Notes: generated by a model not told the origin, from the sequence alone. Numbered from the stretch's first letter, positions 43,599 through 53,340 are shown. The stretch is 64,000 nucleotides of DNA from Arcicella sp040387735 (GCA_040387735.1 JAZKDE010000027.1:34797-98796), one strand, 5' to 3'. A program made the numbers and translations.

Positions 43599-44019
43599 GC
43601 TTATTAATCAAAATAAAAGGAATTACTCCATAATTTTTTTCATGAATTTGCGAATATTTATTCCTACTTATTCTAATATATTTAAGTTTATTTCTAATGA
43701 AAGGTAAATATTTATTAATTGATAATGGTACACTTTTAGAGCTATCCGTCAAGATATTATCATTAAAAAATCTAATATTTTCGTTTAAAGATTTTAAGTC
43801 TAATCTTAAAATATTAGTGTCTATTAATTTTCCATATTTGTTTATTGTTAGATGAACATAGATTTTACCGTATTCGATACTCCTACAAATAGAATCTGGA
43901 ATGATAATAGTTTTATTTTTTATAGAAAAACTAAAAGGGTTATTTTTTTCTATTACTTGTGAAGATGAAGTAACAGAGTTTATAACCATTATTAAGAATA
44001 ACAAAATGCTATTTTTCAT
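43579..44019 (-). CDS. Small exported protein, candidate Rhs immunity or accessory (first)
   Basis: A 146-residue protein with a signal peptide (cleavage near TSS-SQ). The core YGKIYVHLTINKYGKLIDT resembles one strand-turn-strand of TonB C-terminal-like domains, but the match is too short to assign. It starts one base after the Rhs stop codon and is therefore co-translated with it. This is the standard position of an immunity gene for a toxin at the Rhs C-terminus. Export fits protection against a toxin acting in the periplasm, or an accessory role. Confidence 0.65.
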   Translation of the reverse strand: MKNSILLFLIMVINSVTSSSQVIEKNNPFSFSIKNKTIIIPDSICRSIEYGKIYVHLTINKYGKLIDTNILRLDLKSLNENIRFFNDNILTDSSKSVPLSINKYLPFIRNKLKYIRISRNKYSQIHEKNYGVIPFILINKRRMLLK

Positions 44020-44020
44020 A

Positions 44021-47000
44021 TTATTTAAGTATTGGAGAAAATTGTTTAATTATCGGATTTGTTGAAATCGGTTTAACAGGAAAATTTGCATATAATCCTT
44101 GTGGTCGTGTTGGTGTAATTGGATTAGATGCAGAACCAGTTTTAAAATTATTAATTGCTGATTCATAATTTTTTTGGTCAAAACCCTTGAAAAGTAACGA
44201 ATTCATAGCCTTTTCATAAATTTGACCACTATTTGTATCATTACCAAAAACACCCCCATACATTCCATTTTCATAATTAACGGTAACTCCCGCTCCAAAA
44301 ATATATGCTTCTACTTCTTTGTTAATTGAAGCTCCAAATTCCCCATGTTCATTTTGATACCCATGGAAAAGTTCATGAGAAAGTACATCTAATTTTTTAA
44401 TGTCACTAAGTCTCCCTCCTACTAAATTTCCAGCCGCTATTGTGCCGCCCATGGATACTTCTGATGAATTTGGTTTAAAAGAAGCTGTACCGCCACTATC
44501 AGTCACCTTATTAACAAAGTTAAATGTGTTCTTAGATTTTGTTAAATCAGTAAGTACTGTTGAACCCATTTCTGTCTTATTCATCATGTTAAGAAATTTT
44601 GTAATATTACTTACAAAAGCATCCTTTCCTTTGTATGCTTTCCCATCTTCATTGTACAATTTCCCATTATCATATCTTACTCTTTGATTATCTCCAAATG
44701 AAATCCATACTTCTTTACCGTCGGGGTCTGTGTACCTTAGTGGGTTGTTTAAAACATAACTATATGGACTAAAATCAAGATACTTATCAGCCATTGGGTC
44801 AATCTGTGTCCAACGCCCTATCTGTGAATCAAGCCCTCTAAATTTCGCCAGATAAATATTTGTCTCGTTTTGCTTTTCAATTCCGTTAAATTTAAAGTTT
44901 GATATTTTAGAACTATTTACGTATTTACTTGTCCAGTTTTCAACCCCAAAGGGTTCATAATCCTGTGCTTGCGTAATTTTTGCAATGTCCGCAGAATCCT
45001 TAAATACTACCCTTAAATTTCCCAAATAGTCAGTCATATTATACTCATAAATGCCATTTGAAATCCGTCCTTCATCGTGAGCAATTTGATATAAAACGTT
45101 ATTTTCATAAATCAAATTACTCACATAATCAGTCGTTATTCCATCTGAGGTTACTTTTCTCAATTTATTGCCGTTTGCATCGTATTTATATTCAACCCAT
45201 TTAGTATTCGTAAAAGTAATTTTCTTAGGCAGTTTCAAATAATTATACTCAATCGAAGAAATACCTTTGTTCAAATCCTTTTTCAAACTACCATCTGCCA
45301 AATAATCATAATCATTGCCAGAAGTATTACCGTCTCTAAAATCACCCGTGTTTAGATTTCCAGTGATGGCATCACTTACTGAAGTCAATTTATTTGAATT
45401 ATTTGGGTAAGTATAGCTTAGTTTGTCAATATAGTTAAAAGTGTTGGTTTGGCTCATTCCTTTTCGCCAAAGTGACTTTATATTTCCATTTCCATCATAA
45501 GTCATATTTTCCAATGAATAATTTTCATTCGGTTTTCCACCCGTGAAACTTGCCCCAAGAATCCTTGAACTGCCATCGTAAGAATAATCGTAAGTACGAA
45601 TTAAATTATCAACAGCACTCAACCATTTTTGACTGGCAATATTTCCGTCAAAATAGCCCGAACTACCTTCTTCATAAGACAATTTGAAACTAAATAAATC
45701 GCCATTGCTGAGAACTGGATTATTATTTGCATCTAAATTTATTCCTCTCAAACCTCGAATATGCCATTTATAGTCAACACTCTGCAAATCACTCGAAACC
45801 GTATTAGGGTTTACATTACCCATTTGTAAAGTACCAAAATTCTTTAAAATACCTTTGTCTAACAACGTTCCTGCGGTGACGGTCTGACCGCTTGGAATGG
45901 TTAACGTATGTCCCGTATTTATCGTAACTTTATCCGTAATCGTGGGTAAATATCCCCCTTGCCAAGTGCTGCTATTCGTCCAGTTTCCCGTTAAGGAACT
46001 CACCACGGCAGTACCCGCAGGTCGGAGGATTTTTGCCTTCATTCTACCGATTAAATCGTACTGATATTTCGCCACATTTTGAGAAATACCGTCTTTAGTG
46101 TGCCTAAAAGCCGTTTTTCTGCCGATGTGGTCGTAATCGTACTCATACAATTCCACTATATCCGCCATCCCCGTTTTCTTGTGGGTGATTCTCATTTTTA
46201 AGACCTCATTATTGAAACGATATTGATACTCCATTCTATCTATACCTCCCAAATGATTTTGGGCAAAGCTCTCGATAACACGCCCCTTGTAATCGTAATA
46301 ATTTACGAATTTATACCACGCATTCGTCTCTAAATTTCTAATCAGCGTTCCCGTTAGCATCCCTTTGGCGTTTGCCTGAGCATGAAAAGCGTAAGCACTT
46401 TTAAACCCATAGCCCCCCGTTGTATCAATTTGCGAATAATCATCGTAGTACATCACTATTTTAATATCACTATCCACGGGTGTATAAGCACTCGGGAACG
46501 AAGTATTGGTGTAACCGTAAAGCCCACCCGTGCCGATAGTTTCGTAACTTTGCCCCGCATAACCCTCAATATTTGCTTGGATAGTTTGGCGGCTACTCGC
46601 TCCGACGTTTTGGATTAACCCTTTCATTATCGGACGATTTAAGGCATCGTATTTGGTCATTTTCCAATATCGGGTTGAATCAGCATCGTCATTTTCCAAA
46701 ATTAAATTATCTCGTTTATCGTAACAATAGCGAGTCCATCCTGCCCCAGGCGTATGCTTTTCTACCAATCTTGAACGGGCGTTGTCGTAGTGATAAGCGT
46801 ACATTCCTTCTTTAAAAATCGCATCGTTTTCCGTAAAACTCCTTAGTTGCTCCGTATTCGTGCCAAACTGTTTATTGATTTCTGAGGGCAGACAGTAAGT
46901 AAGCCGATTTAAGTCGTCGTAAATAAAATTAGTGACACTGTAATTAAACGTACCAATGTCCAACTGTTGCAGTTTGTACACCACTCTGCCCAAACGGTCT

Positions 47001-50000
47001 TTTAATTCAATCGTTTTTGCTCCTCTTTCGCTCGTTACTTGTGAATGTATGAGCGTATTGCCTGTCAGCGTATCGGAACTTACACCCGTTGAGCCGATTT
47101 TGAAACCTAAAAATCCACGACCAGCGGTAAGGTAGTCATACGCCACAAATTTATTGGCCGTCCGCCACGCTTGCCCCGCCCCAAAAGCCTGCAAAGGACG
47201 ATTCAAAGGGGATTCTTCGTAAATAGTTTCAGAATAAGGGTTATTATCATTATCATAAAAAGTCTTCGCTAAACTTTGAAAATTCGTATTGGGTACGCCC
47301 GTATTCACATCCGAAGGCGTGGGTAAATAACTCAGTTTCGGACGGCTCTGATTATCAAAGACGGTCGTTCCTAAGAGTATATCTTTGCTTTTGTCGGGAC
47401 TGCCTTTAAACAAAACTTGTTGCGTAGATTTTCCCAAACCGTCTATATAGGCGATGCTTACCGTGTTGTTATTAGTGACCGAATCTAAGGTTGTTTGGGC
47501 ATTCCTTGCCGTGAAAGTCGCTACGTAATTACTGCTTTTAGGCAAGGCAAGCGTTAAACCCGTGGGCGTATTTTGTCCCCGATAATGATAAAACATTCGC
47601 TTCAATTGATGTGATTGGGCATCTTGAACCGAACTTAGGCGACTAAATGCGTCATACGTATAGGTCATGCCGTATGTAGTTGGGGCAATAACACTACTGA
47701 GTCCCACCAAAGGTTTGTAGTCAAAACTCGTTGTTTGGGCAATGCCGAAACCAGAGCCTTTGACCATCGTTTTTAATAAATCTCTTTTGCCAATGTCAGT
47801 TGTACCAAACCAAGTAAAGGTAGAAGTAATGCCATTACGTTCTGTTACCGATGAAATTAAGGCATCATTAGTATATTGAAAACTCGCTTCTTGGGTGAGC
47901 GTTCCCCCTGCGTATTGGGTTTCAATCGTGCTTGGAGCGAAGAAACTGCTATTGAATTGATTATAATTAGTTCGTTTTTTCATTAAGAAATCGAAACTAC
48001 TATTGCCTACTTTACGCACATATTCCGACTGTTCAATGACCATACCCGACTGATTTTTCAAGAGCATTCCCGCATAGATGGAGTCAGTCGAAAAATCGTG
48101 GGGATATTTCATTTCCGTTTTCAAGGTGTCGCCTAAACTGTTAATGGTTTTGGTGAGTGAGGGCATGAAATTCTGATTATTGTATTCAAACCATTTGGGT
48201 ATTTTCACGACATCAGTACCGTTGGTATGATAGACTTTTTCTTCCGTAAAATCCGTAAAAAACCAATCTGTTGGTGTGCGGTAGGCATTAATGAAATAAA
48301 CGTCCAATAATCTATCCGCAGGAACGACCGCCAAGCGTAAACCCGTTGAGAATTTAAACAAACTTTGAGTAGGGTTAATGTCTAAAACGTGGTGAGAACT
48401 GTCCGCTTTGAGGGAAATATTCGTAGCACTTAATTCTCGGTTCGTAAGAGTAAGTCCTTCTTTCCAATCTTGCATATAAGTTGCCACCGTCGGAAACTTA
48501 AAGTTAGTTTGGTAACTCGCAACGGGGGTAAAAGTATGGACTGATTTGCCATGTTCGCCCGTTGCTCCATAGGTTACTTCCACCCTTGTATAACCTACCG
48601 TAGCCCCTTGAGTATTGATTAAAGGGTAGGTACTTTCTCCAGAAAGTAAAATTCCAGAGCTAACACAAGAGTTACCTTGAAAGTAGGTAAACTCCCCGTA
48701 GTAAGGAATCGTACCAATGGATGCACTCGAATGCGTTGAACCTTCTTGCGAATAGTGATAATTTTTCAAATTTACTATGTTGGCATTTTCATCGTAATCC
48801 GTAATTTTTTTAATGCGTAAACCGCCTACGGGAACATCAGAGCTAATGGCTTGTTGCCATGTGATGCGAACATTAGTTTCGTCCAAAGCAGGGTCGTAAC
48901 TACCGTTATAAAAACCTCTAAGGGTATATGTGCCATTGGGTAAAAAGCCTGTAAAAAAAGTTTGTGAGCTTATGTCGATGGTGGTGAAGGCAGGATTAGT
49001 TGAAGTAAGTTTAAATTGAACCTTATCAAAACCAGTTCCTAACAAAGAACCGAGAGCCGTAAAATCAGCCAATATACCCCCTTGACAGGAATTTCTGCAA
49101 AATACACCCTGATTGATAGTGAAAGTAACGATAGGGTAAAAGCCATTAACGGCATCGTAAGTGCAAGTTTTTTGCTGAGTTGTGGCTTCTTCATTTAAAC
49201 AATTAGTAGAGTTGCACGTGGCTTGATAATAACGGTTTGCTTCAAATTCAAATGCTGAATACCCTCCCGTTGGATAGGTAACTTTTTTAATTTGATTAAG
49301 GGTAATATTTGTGGGAGATGTTTCCCGAATATTAGCACCAATAACCTCCCATTTTAGATTGTAAGGATTTTGATATTTATACTGAGGGATTAAATTATCG
49401 TTAGCCGTTGCTCCGTTGTAATAGCCCCAATGGTCTTGTGCATAAGAACGAGTGGAAGGTAAAATGCCCGCATAGGATTCATATTCAAAGATGTGGGGAG
49501 GCAATGAATCATTATCGGTAATACCAAAACTTTTGAGACTATCCAAACGTAAACGTCCCGTAAAATTGCTTGTTCCACAGGTAGCATCATTTGCTTGCTG
49601 ATTGCCAAAATAGGAATGATAAAGTTGGGTTGCCTTTATCCTTTGGTTATTGGCATCATTGAGAATGATTTTTTGTAGAGTTTTACCGCTCCCTCCATTG
49701 TCACAACGATTATTGGTACTTCTTTGGAAAGTTATTTTACCGTTACGAAAGATAATTTCAGAGACTTTGGCACTAATAGTGGTTACAGTAGTTTGACAAT
49801 TATTATTGAATGGACTTGCACCACCACACCCAGAAATAAGGATATATCGTTTCGATGAGCCATTGGTAGTCATAGAAACGGTTTCGGGTAAATAGTTAAT
49901 TGTAATGATATTGGTTGGGTCAGTCGGACTGACGATTTGGGTCAAATGCCAAGCAGTAGGAGCATTCGGAATTATTCCCGCTCCTGTGACGGAACTGCTA

Positions 50001-50812
50001 CAATTTGATACTACTGAGGTAGTAATTTCACTTGTACCGAAAACGTATTTAATGCCTTCTTCGGTGGTGATTGTCCAAGAAGAAAAATCGAAATTATGTT
50101 CTATTTTTAGGTTTTGACGGGGAACGGTATAAAAAATGCCATCCGCTCTGTTATAGACAAATTTTCCTGAATATTTTCCGAAATTAAAATTGAATAAATC
50201 TGCTTCGGTATCAATGGGGTCGGTTGCTGTGTAATCATTTTTGAACTGGTTCACCTCCGTTGGGTGACTTCCATCTTGATACCAGTCATTAATATTATCC
50301 AGATTATACGAAATGCCAATAAAGCCATTGGTTAATTCATCTGCTTTACTGCCACGAATCGTGCGAGTTATCGTACCCAAGCCGACCAATGAAATACTTA
50401 ATCCTGTCCACGGAGCAACTTCTTCTACTTTTACTCCGCCTCCGTGATAAGAGAGAGAAAGGTCTAATCCTATATCTTTCTGCTTGATTTGATAAAGCGG
50501 AATGGGAATAGAAGCTACACCAGAACCAAGCGATACAGGATTATTGCCATACGTTCCCAAAGCAGCGGCTTCTGGTGTGGCAGGAATCAAACTGGCAACG
50601 TAGCTATTATTTTGGAAATTGGTATTATTAAGCGAATCTTTTAGGTCTTTTTTGGAAACCAAATATTTTAAAGTTCGGTAACGGGGCGTATCGGGGCTTT
50701 TTTGTCCGTAGATGAATGCACTTGAAAATGCAAAGAGAGTAACAAAAAGTGTTCTGTAAATTTTGGATAGAGCGATAGAATTACAGAAATGCAGGTAGTA
50801 GTTTTTTTTCAT
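44021..50812 (-). CDS. Giant secreted Rhs/YD-repeat protein with HExxH metallopeptidase tip
   Basis: 2263 residues from the ATG at 50812. I chose it because it begins a classical signal peptide ending in FIYGQ; the frame extends 38 unlikely codons upstream. The N-terminal third is a beta-rich TcB/Rhs-like region. About 20 YD-type repeats follow (for example YEYDYDHIGRK, YQYDLIGRMKAK, EYKYDANGNKLRK), with a G8-like beta module inserted (GNWTNSSTWQGGYLP). The Rhs core is RGLDSQIGRWTQIDPMADK, then NPLRYTDPDGKEV. After that comes a variable ~200-residue tip with HELFHGYQNE (HExxH) and a downstream Glu in NKEVEAY, a zinc metallopeptidase signature. It is probably a contact toxin. A second family use, a surface carbohydrate-binding scaffold, is possible. 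Confidence 0.88.
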   Translation of the reverse strand: MKKNYYLHFCNSIALSKIYRTLFVTLFAFSSAFIYGQKSPDTPRYRTLKYLVSKKDLKDSLNNTNFQNNSYVASLIPATPEAAALGTYGNNPVSLGSGVASIPIPLYQIKQKDIGLDLSLSYHGGGVKVEEVAPWTGLSISLVGLGTITRTIRGSKADELTNGFIGISYNLDNINDWYQDGSHPTEVNQFKNDYTATDPIDTEADLFNFNFGKYSGKFVYNRADGIFYTVPRQNLKIEHNFDFSSWTITTEEGIKYVFGTSEITTSVVSNCSSSVTGAGIIPNAPTAWHLTQIVSPTDPTNIITINYLPETVSMTTNGSSKRYILISGCGGASPFNNNCQTTVTTISAKVSEIIFRNGKITFQRSTNNRCDNGGSGKTLQKIILNDANNQRIKATQLYHSYFGNQQANDATCGTSNFTGRLRLDSLKSFGITDNDSLPPHIFEYESYAGILPSTRSYAQDHWGYYNGATANDNLIPQYKYQNPYNLKWEVIGANIRETSPTNITLNQIKKVTYPTGGYSAFEFEANRYYQATCNSTNCLNEEATTQQKTCTYDAVNGFYPIVTFTINQGVFCRNSCQGGILADFTALGSLLGTGFDKVQFKLTSTNPAFTTIDISSQTFFTGFLPNGTYTLRGFYNGSYDPALDETNVRITWQQAISSDVPVGGLRIKKITDYDENANIVNLKNYHYSQEGSTHSSASIGTIPYYGEFTYFQGNSCVSSGILLSGESTYPLINTQGATVGYTRVEVTYGATGEHGKSVHTFTPVASYQTNFKFPTVATYMQDWKEGLTLTNRELSATNISLKADSSHHVLDINPTQSLFKFSTGLRLAVVPADRLLDVYFINAYRTPTDWFFTDFTEEKVYHTNGTDVVKIPKWFEYNNQNFMPSLTKTINSLGDTLKTEMKYPHDFSTDSIYAGMLLKNQSGMVIEQSEYVRKVGNSSFDFLMKKRTNYNQFNSSFFAPSTIETQYAGGTLTQEASFQYTNDALISSVTERNGITSTFTWFGTTDIGKRDLLKTMVKGSGFGIAQTTSFDYKPLVGLSSVIAPTTYGMTYTYDAFSRLSSVQDAQSHQLKRMFYHYRGQNTPTGLTLALPKSSNYVATFTARNAQTTLDSVTNNNTVSIAYIDGLGKSTQQVLFKGSPDKSKDILLGTTVFDNQSRPKLSYLPTPSDVNTGVPNTNFQSLAKTFYDNDNNPYSETIYEESPLNRPLQAFGAGQAWRTANKFVAYDYLTAGRGFLGFKIGSTGVSSDTLTGNTLIHSQVTSERGAKTIELKDRLGRVVYKLQQLDIGTFNYSVTNFIYDDLNRLTYCLPSEINKQFGTNTEQLRSFTENDAIFKEGMYAYHYDNARSRLVEKHTPGAGWTRYCYDKRDNLILENDDADSTRYWKMTKYDALNRPIMKGLIQNVGASSRQTIQANIEGYAGQSYETIGTGGLYGYTNTSFPSAYTPVDSDIKIVMYYDDYSQIDTTGGYGFKSAYAFHAQANAKGMLTGTLIRNLETNAWYKFVNYYDYKGRVIESFAQNHLGGIDRMEYQYRFNNEVLKMRITHKKTGMADIVELYEYDYDHIGRKTAFRHTKDGISQNVAKYQYDLIGRMKAKILRPAGTAVVSSLTGNWTNSSTWQGGYLPTITDKVTINTGHTLTIPSGQTVTAGTLLDKGILKNFGTLQMGNVNPNTVSSDLQSVDYKWHIRGLRGINLDANNNPVLSNGDLFSFKLSYEEGSSGYFDGNIASQKWLSAVDNLIRTYDYSYDGSSRILGASFTGGKPNENYSLENMTYDGNGNIKSLWRKGMSQTNTFNYIDKLSYTYPNNSNKLTSVSDAITGNLNTGDFRDGNTSGNDYDYLADGSLKKDLNKGISSIEYNYLKLPKKITFTNTKWVEYKYDANGNKLRKVTSDGITTDYVSNLIYENNVLYQIAHDEGRISNGIYEYNMTDYLGNLRVVFKDSADIAKITQAQDYEPFGVENWTSKYVNSSKISNFKFNGIEKQNETNIYLAKFRGLDSQIGRWTQIDPMADKYLDFSPYSYVLNNPLRYTDPDGKEVWISFGDNQRVRYDNGKLYNEDGKAYKGKDAFVSNITKFLNMMNKTEMGSTVLTDLTKSKNTFNFVNKVTDSGGTASFKPNSSEVSMGGTIAAGNLVGGRLSDIKKLDVLSHELFHGYQNEHGEFGASINKEVEAYIFGAGVTVNYENGMYGGVFGNDTNSGQIYEKAMNSLLFKGFDQKNYESAINNFKTGSASNPITPTRPQGLYANFPVKPISTNPIIKQFSPILK

Positions 50813-50889
50813 GGCAACTTTATTTATGTATAGTGAAGAGATTATCAAACATTTTGGGCGTAAAAATAGCATGAACAGTACATTTTTGT

Positions 50890-50990
50890 AATCTGTGGAG
50901 TCGAAGTCTTGTACACAAAACGCCACGCTGTATGTGGCGTTTTATACCTTATTGTCTGTGTACTTAATTTTGACTTTTCTATCACAGGAA
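50890..50990. ncRNA. Structured leader element 1 upstream of the Rhs gene
   Basis: A long nested hairpin: CTGTG/CACAG, AAGTC/GACTT, GTACACA/TGTGTAC, and an apical stem AAAACGCCAC/GTGGCGTTTT around GCTGTAT. It ends about 80 nt before the Rhs start. It shares homologous flanks and the same nested layout with element 2 at 51430-51546. Whether it acts as RNA or as folded DNA is unknown. Confidence 0.5.
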
Positions 50991-51217
50991 TTTTAGTTAA
51001 AATGCAATTGATATTTTTCTGCTTTTATTTCAAATTCAATGATAATGTTAATGAAAGATTTTTGATTTGACAGACACTTTGGTCATCTTTTGAAAGGGAA
51101 TTCGCAAAATACTGTAAAACTACGTAATGCCATAGGGTAATTCTACGTGCTATAATTGATTAAACGGTAAGCTCTTTTTTAAGAATATATTGATATTTTT
51201 TTAATTATTCCATCGCT

Positions 51218-51451
51218 TTAACTTTGGCATGGGGTAGCTGGGTGCTTTTTAGGAATATCTTTTACCTCTTTAGGTTTTTTATACAAGAGCTGCCCTTTTT
51301 GCTTATTGGCATCTTGAGAAATATCATTAAACTTGTTAGAACTTCTTTCATGTTTGATTTTAAATGACCTTGTAGTAGTAGAGACAACCGTTTTATTAAA
51401 AAATAGCGTGAACGCTACCTTGTACTCGCAATCTGAGGCTCTGGTAAACCC
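51218..51451 (-). pseudogene. Open frame without a start codon downstream of element 2
   Basis: 77 codons with no stop and no ATG, ending in LLYKKPKEVKDIPKKHPA and TAA. Its first part corresponds in DNA to the untranslated leader upstream of the Rhs gene. It may be the scar of a deleted second Rhs-type gene, but a chance open frame is possible. Confidence 0.25.
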
Positions 51452-51546
51452 TTATAGCAAAGCAAAGTAACGTCACGCTGTACGTGACGTTTTGAACTTT
51501 ACTCCCTGCTATAATAACCAATTGAAGTTTACCAGACTTTCAGATT
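51430..51546. ncRNA. Structured leader element 2 (paralogue of element 1)
   Basis: Four nested helices, each a perfect match: AATCTGA/TCAGATT, CTGGTAAAC/GTTTACCAG, TTATAGCA/TGCTATAA, and the apical AACGTCAC/GTGACGTT around GCTGTAC. Compared with element 1 the apical stem changes C-G to T-A on both sides (ACGCCAC to ACGTCAC, GTGGCGT to GTGACGT), so pairing is conserved while sequence is not. Confidence 0.55.
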
Positions 51547-51720
51547 ACAGGAATTTCAGTTTTAAAACGCAAAATATTTTTTTGTTTTTATTTCAAATTC
51601 GGAACAATGTTAGAGGTAGTTTTTTAATTAGCCAAAAAAATAACTATTTTTTTGTATTAATGGACTGAAATTAGGTAAATCCAAATAATGAACTTTATCA
51701 AGTAATGAACTTTATATGGA

Positions 51721-52956
51721 TTAGATTTGCAATTTACTTTGTGGTTCTTTTAATAGTCCACTTCTGCGGAGTGCGTTTACAACTTTTCTCTCATCGGCTT
51801 TAGAATAACAATTAACATATCTGTCGTTGTTTATTCCTAAAAGTATTTTTAACTCATCTGTTCCCCAGCCTTGTTCATTTCGGAGATAATCGGCAATGGT
51901 TTTTCGTCCAGCCTTGACAGAAATTCTTTCCGCTAATTTTTGAGGAAATTCTAACTCATCCGCAATTATTTTCAAGACAGCATTCATTTTTGAATTTGTC
52001 TTAATTGGTAAATTTTCCCAGCCGTTGTATTTTTTCAGTATCTCGATAACTTCATCAAAATAAGGAACTTTTGCTATGACTTCTGTTTTTACACGTTCAT
52101 TATGTAGCCACATATTTCCATCAATTCCTTTTCTTTCGTATTTTTTATGTTCATGGACTATATTTTTTAAGTCCTGATAATGAAAACCTGTTCGACAAAA
52201 AACAATGAAAACATCTGCAACTTCCTGTCTCAGTTTTGATTTGAATTTATGGTTTTTAAGTTGCTCAAATTGCTCTTGTGAGAGATAAATAAGTTCGCCT
52301 TGTTTAGGCTCACTTAGTGTGACACATTCTAAAGGGTCTTCAAAAATTAACTTTCTTTTTTTTGCCCATTTTGAAACTTGTTTTACTACCTGACAACGTT
52401 TGTGTGCTGTAATCTCTTGGAATTTAGCCACACCAATCAAATAATTTCGATAAGATTGTAAATAATGCTCTTCAAATCTTTCAATGAGAATATGCTCCAT
52501 TTTTTTTGCAATCAGAAAGTTGGATAAACAACTACGAACATTTTGATATTTAACTTTTGTTCCTTTAGCTAAATTTTTATTTTCGTTAATGTCATTTAGG
52601 TACATATCAAAAACTCGAAGAACAGTAAAGTTTTCATCTTTATTAATAAAAGCGTTTTTGAGTTGATGAACTTTAAATGGCACTTTTCTTCTAATGAAAT
52701 CATTATAGATTCCCATAACTTGCGTTTCGAGGTTAGCAAGTTGCTCATTTTTAAAAGAATAATTAGGGTCGTCAGAAGTGACTCGTTTTTTTTCTATATC
52801 CCAATGGATTTTTAATATTTCAATACCAGTCGATGGTAATTCAACCATCACAGTATTGTATGTGAGCCTTGGCAGTATTGTGCAATACTCTGGTCTGGCA
52901 CATGAATGGCGAATAAAAGTAATATTCATTCTGTGTACGTTTTTTTTATAAGACAT
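51721..52956 (-). CDS. Tyrosine recombinase/integrase with altered catalytic histidines
   Basis: A 411-residue site-specific integrase of the Bacteroidota type: an N-terminal arm-binding domain, a SAM-like core-binding domain (about 105-205), and a catalytic domain (about 220-400). The catalytic Arg-I is R255 in FCRTGFHYQD, Arg-II is R351 in KAGRKTIADYL, and the nucleophile is Y384 in VNCYSK. The usual His of HxxR is Lys here, and LGH reads LGI, so activity is uncertain. It lies 250 bp from the 3' end of tRNA-Ser, the normal place for an island integrase. Confidence 0.85.
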   Translation of the reverse strand: MSYKKNVHRMNITFIRHSCARPEYCTILPRLTYNTVMVELPSTGIEILKIHWDIEKKRVTSDDPNYSFKNEQLANLETQVMGIYNDFIRRKVPFKVHQLKNAFINKDENFTVLRVFDMYLNDINENKNLAKGTKVKYQNVRSCLSNFLIAKKMEHILIERFEEHYLQSYRNYLIGVAKFQEITAHKRCQVVKQVSKWAKKRKLIFEDPLECVTLSEPKQGELIYLSQEQFEQLKNHKFKSKLRQEVADVFIVFCRTGFHYQDLKNIVHEHKKYERKGIDGNMWLHNERVKTEVIAKVPYFDEVIEILKKYNGWENLPIKTNSKMNAVLKIIADELEFPQKLAERISVKAGRKTIADYLRNEQGWGTDELKILLGINNDRYVNCYSKADERKVVNALRRSGLLKEPQSKLQI

Positions 52957-53160
52957 TTTAAATTTATTTCGTTTAAATGGAACAAGACTATTTAAAGAAT
53001 AAACTTAAATGATTGTTTAAGATATAAAAAGGGAAAAATGAAATAAGAAAAAAAGAAGGATATAGTGCCACCACGATTATTGAATGCCACTATTACTGCC
53101 ACCGTAATTTTAAAAAGGGAGGAGTTTGAGCTAAAGTGTGATTGGGATGCGTAGGAAAAG

Positions 53161-53189
53161 AAAAAAGAACTGATGTTTATCAGTTCTTT
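53161..53189 (-). terminator. Terminator of tRNA-Ser
   Basis: An 11-bp perfect stem AAAGAACTGAT/ATCAGTTCTTT with a 4-nt loop, followed on the minus strand by a T run, about 20 nt after the tRNA 3' end. Confidence 0.8.
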
Positions 53190-53209
53190 CGGCTAAAATT
53201 AACATAATG

Positions 53210-53294
53210 TAGAGAGTGAGGGATTCGAACCCCCGGACCTGTAACAGTCAACAGTTTTCAAGACTGCCGCAATCGACCACTCTGCCAACTCTCT
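53210..53294 (-). tRNA. tRNA-Ser (anticodon UGA)
   Basis: A type II tRNA of 85 nt. The acceptor stem is AGAGAGT/ACTCTCT, the anticodon loop CTTGAAA gives anticodon TGA, a long variable arm is present, and the T arm is GGGGGTTCGAATCCC. CCA is not encoded (ACA follows). The 3' end is the probable insertion site of the island to its left. The integrase is on the same strand downstream. Confidence 0.95.
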
Positions 53295-53309
53295 TTGTGA
53301 TTGATGATG

Positions 53310-53340
53310 CAAAATTAGTGTTTTCTTTCTTTCCGTACAA
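53310..53340 (-). promoter_or_regulatory. Promoter of tRNA-Ser
   Basis: On the minus strand TTG (53340-53338), a 20-nt spacer and TAATTTTG (53317-53310) fit the Bacteroidota promoter consensus. The predicted start is about 8 nt before the mature tRNA. Confidence 0.6.

Noticed and set aside
50890..51546. Integron attC sites or a retron RNA
   Set aside because: The hairpins lack the conserved attC core-site ends, and no integron integrase or reverse transcriptase is encoded nearby. I keep only the description as structured elements.
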